Assembly (NCBI GenBank): GCA_035048485.1
Contig: CM068580.1
Coordinates: 61,025,983 to 61,089,982, forward strand
Direction of reading: 5' to 3'
DNA: 64,000 nt
Source: Pteria penguin
Lineage: Eukaryota > Mollusca > Bivalvia > Pterioida > Pteriidae
Made by a program: the position numbers and the translations under genes. Under the pieces are notes generated by a model that did no database searches, was not told where the DNA came from, and saw only the letters and a program-made list of their open reading frames with translations. This document shows, piece after piece, positions 36,274 through 48,800 of this stretch; positions within the stretch are counted from its first letter, which is position 1; every line of letters starts with the position of its first letter.

Positions 36274-39200
36274 TATATATATATATATGATTGAATCAAT
36301 TATTTCAACAATTAGCAGAACATATGCATGATAATCATGATATGTTGAAATAATTGATTATAATTTTTAAGTGGTAATCATTTTACTAGGAATAGTATAC
36401 TTAGAGTTAGTATTGCTTATATTATATGCAAATTATTTGTTTATCATAAGTTCTTGTATTTTAAGTTGCCTAATTAGTTTCCGTTAAATGTGAAAGGGAT
36501 TTAGGTGTTGAGGTGAGTTAGAGCATTAAGCTGGAACTTTTTGTGGCCTCTTTCCTCTGAATTTACCATTATATATGTCAAAGGTTGATCTTCCTCTGTG
36601 GTTTAGACTTGTGTTACAAGATACTTGTTTGAAGGTCTTATAATTTGAAAAGATCTTATGTTTTAATAGGTATACAGGCATTTAAAGAATGGAGATGTTC
36701 TGTTATTGAATAGGCAGCCTACTTTGCACAGACCCAGTATACAGGCACATAAGGTTTGCACTGTTTCTATTTCAAAATTATCTCAAATATTGTAGTTAGT
36801 TTCAAAAAATGAAATATGAGTAGAAGTTCATCAATTGCAATTGACTGTTTATGCTCTATGAATGTAATAAACTTGTCCTTCATTTAATCTTTTTAGGCTT
36901 CAGTTGTACACATTGAAAAAATATTCTTTGATATTTGTCGCAGGGAATGATTTTTTGTCATCATTCTGTTGCTGTTAATGAATGACATGACATTGATTGT
37001 GTTATGACATCGTAAAGCTTCAGTTTATATGACATAATTTGAACATTGGCACAATAGTATGTTGAACTTTTCCTTCTATTTGACCAGCTTGAAAAAAAAA
37101 AAAAAAAGAAAAAAAGCTCATATTAATGGTAAGTAAGGAAATGGGAGAAAAATATATAGTTGCTTAGGTCTAGTGGTAATAGAAAGGAAACCATTTACCC
37201 TCATGTCAAGTTAACTTATCTATGTCTTGGCAAACCATGAATTAACTTTACATGTACATTTGAATTAGTAGATTTCTTCTCCTAGATCTCACCTCCAGAA
37301 CCTAGTGATAGATTTTATTAGTATACTACCAAAATTGTGCTAATCCTATGTATTTCAGGCTCGTGTATTACCTGGAGAGAAGACGCTGCGTTTACACTAC
37401 GCTAATTGTAAGGCATACAATGCCGATTTTGATGGAGATGAAATGAATGCTCACTTTCCACAGAATGAAGTAGCAAGAGCAGAGGCATATACCATAGGTT
37501 AGCTTCTACCTGAGGGAATATACTGATTACCTCATTTGTCTTTTTTTCCTTTTTTTTTTGCTATACCAGTATTTTAACTGCCTTCCTAATCCATATATGT
37601 TTCTTGGAACCTACACAGCTTACTAAAACAAAAAAGAATACATAATGATCAAAACATTGTTTAGTTATTAAAACACTCTATAGTTAAATAACATTCATGT
37701 ATTGAGAAAAAGTAATGTTTATGCTTAAGTTGAGAAATTATACAAATATTAACAAAAATGCCAGTCCAGTCATCAGGTCAAGATTTTACGAGGACAGACA
37801 GAAATTCGTATTTTGCTGGTCTGGAAGTCCAACACAAGTTTCTCCAATGCTTACTCCAAGTGTCTTGCTTCCCAAGTCAAAAACATTTTAAGAATGCTGA
37901 TTTTGTAGGATGTTTTATCAGCCAATCACATTGTCTGAAAGTGCTATAGCTTGGTAACACATTAATGACAATGGTGGCAGCATAGCCAATTAAATAGATT
38001 ATGTTGTATTTTGACTGACGTTTTGAGTCGCAAATAGTATGTTTTCCATAAAATTTTTTATGACATAATATAATATTGTGTCCTTTTTCATTTTGTGGCA
38101 GCAATAATGATTTTGCCATTTAAAATGTCAGTCCAGCAGTCAACATGAAAGGGCCTGCAGAATGAAATTAATTATTTCACATCAATGTTTAAGATAATTT
38201 TTCATATGCCCACATTTAAAAATGTGGGCGTCTTAGGCTATACCGCTGTCGTCTGTCCGTTCGTTTGTTCATCCATCCTTGTCTGGGCTTCTCATCCTTA
38301 ACTAAAGGGGGAAGAAAACTTTTGATGGTGTCATATGAAAGGGTGTGGCTTGTAGTTGTGTATGTGGGTTTTAAGGTTGGGCGTCATATGAAAGGATGTG
38401 ACTTGTAGACCACATTAAAACATGATGCGGGCGTATCATGCACCTGTTAGCGGTGCCGTATTTTTGAAAGAAAGATTCAGTTCACCGCAAAAAGATTTGG
38501 ATGGTGCGCATTAATTTGTTGAGGTATAAAATCTTTAACATGCAATGTGTATTCTTATGTATATCACAGTTTTCTTTCTTCTCTCATTAACAGCATCCAC
38601 AGATTTCCAGTACCTTGTTCCAAAAGACGGAACACCACTGGCGGGTCTGATTCAGGATCACATGGTATCAGGGGTATGGCTTACCATGAGGGGACGCTTT
38701 GTCACCAAGATGGACTATTGTCAGTTGGTATACACTGCCCTTGTAGATAAGAAAGGTCCAATGAAACTCCTCCCTCCAGCAATGATCAAACCCAAGGAGT
38801 TGTGGTCTGGTAAACAGGTAACATCCATAGAGCAACATTTACATATACTCTATAGATCTCATCACTATATAAAATGTATTTATTACTCAAAATGATAAGT
38901 ACATATTTATTGGTTGACATACTAAAGTATATCAATAGCCATTGATGATTTCATGAAGTTTATGCATTTTAATAATCCTGTTATACACACTTGGTAAAGG
39001 TCATTTGTACACCTGAAGAAAATAAACATTTGGCACTAAATGCTGGCTGCCATTAAATAGGTGGAATGATCCTTTTGGTACGATAAGTAACAGTAGACCA
39101 CTTTGTAGTGTTGAAAATGGCTGTCTTAATGTCTGAGCTGATAGCTATTAACAATATTTCTCAGATGTCACAATGAAACTGTAAGTCCATTTTGATAATT

Positions 39201-39748
39201 TTCACAATTAAATAACATCTCTAACTTTGACATCACTATCAGAAACATTGCCAAAAGCTATCAACAGGCATTTTCATCATCAGAGAGCGGTCTATGTTTT
39301 AGAGACTTTTCCTTTAATACTGAATTTGTTCTCTATTCTCTGCAGGTTTTATCAACGATTCTGCTTAATCTCATTCCAAAAGATAAAAAACCCTTGAATT
39401 TGGTTGGTAAATCAAAAATTCCAGAAAAGGTAATCATAGTTCTTTTACTTACTCGTGGTAACTGTTATAAGTATATATAAATAAACTTGATCAATATAAG
39501 TGTATATTATATACATGTAGTTCATCGACACTTTGTGTAAATATTTACTCTTTGTTTTTGATTTGCTGTAAATTGTCTTGAACATGAGAGTAGCAGTTAG
39601 ACCCAGCATAATTTGTACTGTATATTAAGTCAGATGATTTAACTTGGTTTATGGCATGAATATTTGAATTCTTCTATATAACTGACAATTGTTAAAAAGT
39701 ATAACCGTCATACTGTAAAATACCTTCTTATCAAATCAGTCAAATTGA

Positions 39749-39833
<85 letters not shown>

Positions 39834-42800
39834 ATATATGTTTTATGTTAAGTTGATTTAATACTCATGACTTTGGGTGATTTGTCTACAGAGTTGGTTC
39901 CAGAATGCATCACGATATCACAATTTACTAAGGGATACAGAGGACATGGGAGAAAGTCATGTGATCATTAGAGAAGGAGAATTGCTCTGTGGTGTCCTGG
40001 ACAAAGGTCATTACGGAAACACACCTTATGGTTTAGTACATTGTTTTTATGAGGTAAGAAGTGTGTAATGCTTGTTGCTTAATCTGTCCAACTTGTAATG
40101 TCAGCTTTATTTAATACGGTATTTGACTCCAGTTTTTGATAAATGGTTTGCTTTATTGATCACTATCATGTGATACCTTATCATATGATGAATGTCTGTT
40201 GGCCAGAGGGTCTGTCTAATAAATGTTTACAGTGCAACTTCTTCAACACCGCTCATCAAAGAAAATTGTTCCTGATTTAAGTTCATTAAGGATGTGATCT
40301 ACTCACACAAGTCAGCTTTTGTATTGTATTTTTGCTAGGGCCTAAAAAGGGATGTGCTTTCTGTCTTTTATGTATTAATATCTTATGCGTACTTCTCCAT
40401 TCAATCTTATGTATTAATATCTTATGCGTACTTCTCCATTTAATCTTATGTATTAATATCTTATGCGTACTTCTCCATTTAATCTTCAATTTGTGCTAAA
40501 TGTACTATGTTTTGTTATCTGCTTCTGTATCACAATATGACTGATACATTGTCGAAAGCGATATCTATCCTAAAAAAGCAAACCAAACCAGTCCAAATCT
40601 TTTCTCTGAAGTAGTTTGTAGTGGTTTTGATGAATGGTAAAAAAAATGATCTGTATATGTTTCCAAATAAACAAACCTGAGGACTTAATAAAACCTAAGG
40701 ACAATCTAGAAGATCTCAAAAACCTCATCTACCCATATATGTTGATTGCAATTTTGATAATACTATACAAAGTATCATTACAGCATTTAGTGAAAATCTT
40801 ACGTAAACAACTATAGTGTTTCTCTAATGATTTGAACCACATTAAATACATGTGAATCACTTTCTTAAATAAATATCTTACCCATGTCATTTAGCATGTA
40901 TCCCTTTTGTACTTTTAAAATATACAAATTTTATGCACAATTTTTATACATATACATTATGCACCAAAAGATTTATATTCAGCAGCTGTAAACAACTCTC
41001 TTTCTTTTCTGTATGTTAACAGTTATATGGTGGTGAGAGTGCTGGGAAGCTTTTGACCTGTCTGGGACGCCTGTTTATGAATTTTCTGCAGCAGTTACGA
41101 AGTTTCACTCTAGGAGTGGAGGATATTCTAGTCATGCCACAGGTTTAGTTTAGATTATTGTGAACAGGGTGACAGTTATTAGACTGATTTCTATATGTTT
41201 ACATGCTGATACCCTCCAGTTCATAAAGCAAAAGTTAATGGTACATACATTTTTATCTTAAGGGTTTGTAGAAAAAAACCTCTCATAGCAGCAGGAAATT
41301 GACTAAAACTTACGACTTTTCAGGTAACTTGAGCCAGGACTCCAAATTAAGCATGATTTCACTTAACTTGTTTGAATTAACTACATTCTATTTATGCCCC
41401 AAAATACCTGTGCCATGTCCCATACAGATGTGTATACATGTACTGTTGTAGGCAAATGACCAGAGACAAGGGTCTATATTGGAGTCCAATTACTGTGGAC
41501 CAGAGGCTGTTGTGAATGCCTTGGGGCTCAGTAGAACTGATCCTGATGAAGTGGTCTTAAAAGCCCTAAAGGATGCTCACTTTGATAAGGATGACCGACG
41601 ACTGAGAGAACTAGATCTATCAATGAAGTCAAAGACTGATGAGATCCAGAACAAAATTGTCAGGTATGTTGTTTGCTTGGTGTTTAGCGTTATTTCAAAA
41701 AATTTCCAGTCATACTATATTGAGATCTTGAAGCAGGAAGTTAGTGATTTTGTAGAATAGTGATGCACTCTGGGTATCACCCAGGTGAAATATTAGCACA
41801 GAGCACATAGGTCATTTGATAAGTAGATGTAATTTTTACAAGTTATAGTTGCATATCTTATCAAATTTATTGCTGTACATAAGAATTAGGTAAATGATCC
41901 AGTTTGTTCTTTCATTAAAGCATGACTTAGAGTTAAAAAATAATTGCATGAATTTATAAATATATCAGTACGTATTCTGTTATTTAGGGACTTTTTTGAA
42001 TAATTTTAGTGTGATTTGTCAGCCAAGATACAGCTATATTATTGATTTAAAATAAAAAATGTAGTGGTCAGTAACGTGGTACTAATTATCATTCTAGTTA
42101 TAAGATATAGATTCATATAATTTTTCTTCAAGTAAGTATTCATAGGTCATAATCTGTGTTGATGATATATGCCTCAAATTTATTTAAATAACATTAAGCT
42201 TTTATTTTCAGAGCCTGTATGCCTAAAGGATTATATCGTTTATTCCCCCAAAATAACTTGCAATTGATGGTGCAATCAGGTGCAAAAGGATCTTCTGTAA
42301 GTATAACTAAATGGTTACCAATCATTCACAGAATCCTCTTTCTCATATCAAGTCCTCCTGAGTGGTATGATCTAAAGTGCAGAGATATAATTCATTGTAA
42401 CTCACTGGTGCTGAATGAGATCTCTGGAAGATCTACTGGTGCATCTGCCACTAGCTGATAGTTGTGTATCCAGCACAGCTGATGGTTTGCTTTCATCAAT
42501 TTTACAGTCATATTGCAACATCACAGCCAAAGATAACCAACCTCTACTACACAGTGGCTTAATCAGGATATCAGACCTGGATCATCTGCTTTTGCAAGCC
42601 AAATATTTAATCATTATTCCCAGTGTGCCTTTTCCTTCACAGCTGAATAGTTGCTGTCAGTGAGTGGAAAGTTTCTTATCGAGGCATCACTCAATAATTA
42701 AGAATCAAATTCATGTTTTCTTTAATATTAGTAAATAATTTCCATATATTGATGAAATAATGTTACCACCCTTCTGTTTTAAATTTCAGGTTAACTGCAT

Positions 42801-45800
42801 GCAGATTTCAGGATTGTTAGGGCAGATTGAATTGGAAGGAAGACGCCCACCTCTTATGTTGAGTGGGAAGACACTTCCATCGTTCCGAGGGTATGACACT
42901 TCTCCAAGAGCTGGTGGTTTCGTGTCTGGCAGGTTTCTCACTGGTATTAGGCCACAGGAATACTTTTTCCATTGTATGGCTGGAAGAGAGGTATTTGTAT
43001 GATGAAATATATGAAAATGCTGTTTCTATTTATGAGAGTCTATATAAACAAAATATAGACCTACCTTTTCACTATAACTGCAGTGTTATACTTCTTGCAT
43101 GTGCAATAGCCCACTTGATGGTTAGTTTCAAACTTGAAAGTGAACTGATCTTTATAATTGCTGATCAATATTCAGTGATTTCAGATTTTGAAGCTAGCTG
43201 TCCAGACGGGTTTTGTGCATACACAAATTGTAAGAATACAGTTATCGTGAAGAGATCTATTATATGAAATACCTATTTTGAAAATGTACATTCAGGAAAC
43301 AAAAAATACTCTAATGGACAAGAGAAATATATTTTAAACCTTTATATCTCTCATGCCACATTTCAGATTTTTTTGAGTGGGTATAATTTAGTCATCATTA
43401 TGACCTAAATGTTCAAACATTAAACCTAGAAAATTGAATTTTAAAAATCCTTGTCTGGCTCTGAAAATTGTACTACAAACAACATAAATACTCTGTCTTG
43501 ATCCTTACTTGGTCTCATAACCATGAAATCCAACACTGAAAGTTTAGGATTTTGTTTGTGCTGTCAGTGGTTGGGTATTTTAAACACTTAACAAAAACTT
43601 GTGAAAACAACAGGCAAAATAAATCATGTTAATATGATGTAGAGAAATTCGGCCTGTAAAATATGACAGAAGGCACTGATTTAATTTTTTGTCAAGTTTT
43701 GTTATCTCTTTTAGGGCCTTATAGACACTGCGGTCAAGACAAGCCGCAGTGGATATCTACAGCGGTGTCTGGTCAAGCACTTGGAAGGAATCATGGTCAG
43801 CTATGATATGACAGTGAGAGATACAGATGGCAGTGTTGTACAGGTAAATCATATGAAATTTTATGTATCAGATGGGTAAATCATATGAAATATCAAGTAT
43901 CATATGGTAATTCATAAGAAATTTCAAGTATCAGATGGGTAAATCATATGAAATATCAAGTATCATATGGTAATTCATAAGAAATTTCAAGTATCAGATG
44001 GGTAAATCATATGAAATATCAAGTATCATATGGTAATTCATAAGAAATTTGAAGTATCAGATGGGTAAATCATATGAAATATCAAGTATCATATGGTAAT
44101 TCATAAGAAATTTGAAGTATCAGATGGGTAGATCATATGAAATATCAAGTATCATATGGTAATTCATAAGAAATTTGAAGTATCAGATGGGTAAATCATA
44201 TGAAATATCAAGTATCAAATGGTAATTCATATGAAATTTGAAGTATCAGATGGGTAAGTCATGAAATATCAAGTATCAAATGGGTAAGTCATAGGAAATA
44301 TCAAGAATCAAATGAGTAAATCATAGGAAATTTCAAGCACTAAATGGGTACATTATATGAAATATCATGTATCAAATGACAGAACTGCCTATAACATTAT
44401 TAAAAACTGAGTATTGCTCTTTTATCCCTTTGCTTTTCATCAAATATAAACTTCACATTTTTTTGTAACAACTATGTACTGTTTTTACTTATGAATTAGT
44501 GTTTATTCTGCTAGATATGAATCCTGCTTCATATATCACATATAGTACCCTTGAAAAGTGTAAAACACATACTGCAAAACTCATACTGGAATTATTTATA
44601 GACATGAACAATGACACCACATTCAGTCTGAGTTAAAATGTCAGAGTTCATGTTATTGTCATTCAAGCAGAAGGTAACTTGAAAAGAAAAATAGCGAAGA
44701 CTTTTGATTTTTATATGCCCGTCATATATGGGACATATTATGGTTAGGCAATGTCCGTCTGTCTGTCCAACCACTATGGGATGCGATAGCCTTAGTAAAC
44801 GTGAGTGAAATGAGATAGAGGAAGAGCTCTTTCGATTTTGAAAAAAATCTGCTCTATCGTTACAGAGTTAAGGGACTTTGATTTTTGACATTGATAGGAT
44901 AATGGCAGTTTCTTTAGTATGTGATAATTGTAGAAAACATTACTGGTTTTTAATGTAATTTATACAGAATGCTTACCGTATATACTCGCTTATAAGGACG
45001 ACTCAACTATAAGACGACCCCCTGATTCAGAGAAAAATTCTAGTACTTTAGCTTTGACCCGCTTATAAGACGAGGTTAAAATTCTGTCAACTAACATGAT
45101 GTATAATGTGTCATATGTTTAACGAATACGAAATGTGTTTCGGTTAAACTTGAAACAATTGATCGATTTTATTTAAAATCTTTTCAAATCGTAAATCAAA
45201 ACGTAACTATCGCAGAACCATGAGAAAAAAGAAGGAGGGAGTTATATTTTGTTGCGTATAGGTGCTATATCTAAGTTGTTTGTGACTTGGAATTTAAACG
45301 AACTGCGTTGTTTCGTTCCGATTTATAATAATCAAATTATTTTGAGTACGTACTAATTAAACAATAGCCCCGTGACATTTACCTGGACATCGCATCCGTT
45401 TATTTGTTTAACGCTCAGCGGCCGCACGTGCTAGGCAGTGAGAACTGGGTTACTTGGGGAAAGGTGTGCAGTGAAGCATCGAGCAGGTTATTAACCGATG
45501 TGATAATTTGATTACATGGAAGCACCGTTATATACATATACGTTTAAGTTTAAATACGGCGGATGATGTAAACTCGGCGGTATAGTCAAAATATATAATA
45601 TTGTTCCAGAATCGCCGTACAGATACTGGAAAACCATCATTCGAGTCACGTTTACCAGTAGCACACGTTTCAATTTTAGTTTTTTTTTTACGTGTAAGAT
45701 TCCGAAAAATTTGAGTTCCCAAATGAAATTAACTTTTTACTACGATTATAAGACGACCCCCGACTTCTGGAAAGCAATTTAAGTCCCAAAAACTCGTGTT

Positions 45801-48800
45801 ATAAGCGAGTATATACGGTAATTAGAAAACGGGTGGTTTTTCATATAACTTATACAGAATGCTTAAATAAAATAGAGGAAGAGCCTTTTAGTAAACTTTA
45901 GTAAACATTAGTGGTATCTCATGAAACTTATACAGGATGTTGAAATAAAGTAAAGGAAGAACCCTTTTGATTTTGAAAAAAAAAATTGGCTTTGTCGTGA
46001 CAGAGTTAAGGAACTTTGGAGTTTTTTTTCATGGATAGAATAATGGCAGTTTCTATGACACACAAAAACTTTAGTACTTGTGGATGGATTCTCATTTAAC
46101 TTATACAGAATACCCTGATAAAATGAAAAATGATGCCTTTTGATTTTGAAATTATCTTCATTGTGGGTACAGAATTATGGGCTTTGATTTTGTTTATTGT
46201 GAAATTCAAAGAAATTCATTTCTCACTCCAACTCTTTCAAATTTAAATTTATGCTAGAATTATTTATGTACTTTGATATATAACACAGGTTTTATTTTTT
46301 CTGTACATTTTTGACATAGAAAGAAATAATAAAAGAGGAGGGGGTTAAATTATTTTCTTTGCCACAACTTCTTATTGCCTTCATGGATTTCCATAAGGTT
46401 GTTGTTCAGGACCAAGCATGTCGACTTGAGGTCCTGAATAATTGAGTGATCGTCAAATGTCCAACACCACATACATGTATTGTGGCACACTTGTTCATTA
46501 TGACGTCATAAATAAATGGCCCGTCAAACATGAATTTAATTATGACATCACAATGGAACTATGGGTGTGGTTAAATTTTAATATAGTGACGCCTCAATAG
46601 GCAAAGGGGTAATGTTTCCATACCGTACTTTAAAATTTCATCCCTTCAAAGGAATTGATGGACATATTATGCCATGCTAGGTGCTGCTCTTGTTTTTTTA
46701 TATACATGTACATGTAGATAGAATAGATAAGGTAAAACAATAGAAAATCAATAAATTTATTCGATAAACTTAATATTTTAGTTTTACTATGGTGAAGACA
46801 GTGTAGATATAAGTAAAGCTGGCTTCCTCAACACACAGCAGATTCCATTCTTATTAGAAAACAAGTCTGTAACTGATGAGTTGAAACCATTCAGTAAAAA
46901 GGTGGTTAAAATGAGCAAAAAGGTAAGAAAAAACTTGAAACATATACATTCTGTAATCAGACCAAGCATAAACTTGAAACAGATACATTCTGTACTCACA
47001 CCAAGCATAAACTTGAAACAGATATATTCTGTACTCAGACCAAGCATAAACTTGAAACAACTACATTCTGTACTCAGACCAAGTATTAAGTTTCAACTTT
47101 AAAAAGATACAGTTTACTCAAACAAAGCATTTTAAGTATCGGCTTTAAACACATGCATTTTGCACTCAGACCAAGCAGAAACTTGAAATAAATACATTCT
47201 GTACTCAGACCAGTAATTAATGCCAAATTACATTAATGTTTAGCTTTGCAGGTTTTTTTTATCAAATTAATGATGAGACAGGGATGTTGTTTTATTATGC
47301 TCTGGCAATGAAATTTGGGGGCATCTAGCTTTCGGCCTGCCTGTGTATCTGTCCATCTGTCTGTTTGTCTGTCTGTGGCAAAAAAACTTTAACCTTTGTC
47401 ATAACATTTGAACCTTTACAGGTAAGGCTTTTAATCTTTTGCATGTGCATTTCTTGTGACGAGTCCTTTACGTTGGTAACACAGCCTCTAACTTAGTGAC
47501 CTTGATTGTTACCTTTGACTTACATTTCTAAAAACTTTAACATTCATCATAATTTTTGAACTATTACAGTTTGGACTTTCATCTGTTGCATATGCATTCC
47601 TTGTGATGAGTCCTTTACATTGCTACCAAAGCTCTTGAACTAGTGGCTTTGACTGTGACCTTTGACCTGCATTTAAAAATTTACCTTATTTGGACTTTTT
47701 TACTGCCTGGGGCATTTGTGTTTCACAAACACATCTTTTTTTTTTTTTCATTTTAATCGTCAATTTTATAACATGAGTTTTATACTTACTGGGAAAATAC
47801 CAATTCCCTAAATCAAATCGACCATCAACAGTTCTTAAGTAAAGTTGATTAAGATCACTTCCTTCACTTTAACCCCTGCTTATGATCCAAGGAAGGTTTG
47901 TGTACAGATATCACACTCATTTGTGGTACCCTTTAACATGCTTCAACATTGATATCAATTGAATATTTTAGAGAAAAATTCAATCTGAAAAAATACTGAC
48001 ACCGGAAATCTGTAAAACCATATATAAAAATTTCATATGAGGCACCAATTTTAGTGGTGTAGCGGTGCCTGAGAAACTAAATTTCAATTTTATTTGGCCA
48101 AACTTGAAACAGATACATTCTGTACTCAGACCAAGCATAAACTTGAAACAACTACATTCTGTACTCAGATCTGTTAGGGAAAGGATAGAGGTGTTCTCTC
48201 AATAGAGCTGTTCATCCCAACAGTGTCAGTGTCAAAGCATCAGTTAACAAAATGATTTTTAGGACAGAATGCTGCTGCTGATAAACTGCGATTTGTAATC
48301 GATTTGCGATTTGTAATTTGTAATCTGTGGATGTCTACAAACTTAGTATTAAGTGGGCATAGCTCATTTAGTAGAAAACATGGTTCCAGACCCAGAGGTC
48401 CTTGGTTAATGAATAATTCTTATGATAGATTAATTGATTATTGTTTTATGTCACTCAGCAATTATTTCACATATATGGTGACAGCATCTGCCTGATGCAT
48501 CGCATAGAAATTTTTACCTTTAAGTAGCAAGGGATCTTTTGCATGCTACGCCTGTGACAGGGGGCGTCGGTTTTTACTGTCTCATCCAAAAAACAGAACA
48601 CTGGTGTGTCCATGGCGGGAATCGAACCCAGAACCTTTAGGTGACAAGCCAAGCACCTCATCCACTGGGCCACACCGGCTTTTTTAGGATAGAATGCTGC
48701 TAGTAAATTGCTTATGGTATACATGTAGAGCTATCTTTAAGCTTAGTACTAAATTTGAATAGCTTAGACAGCAGAAAGCATAGCTATAGACCAAGAAGTC

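Noticed and set aside
42300..42660. Open frames in POLR1A intron 17 that might be a nested gene
   Set aside because: No recognised domain, no start context or signals, and frames are interrupted; left as unexplained intron sequence.
46787..47060. Repetitive open frames on both strands
   Set aside because: They are translations of the 39-bp minisatellite (period divisible by three), not genes.
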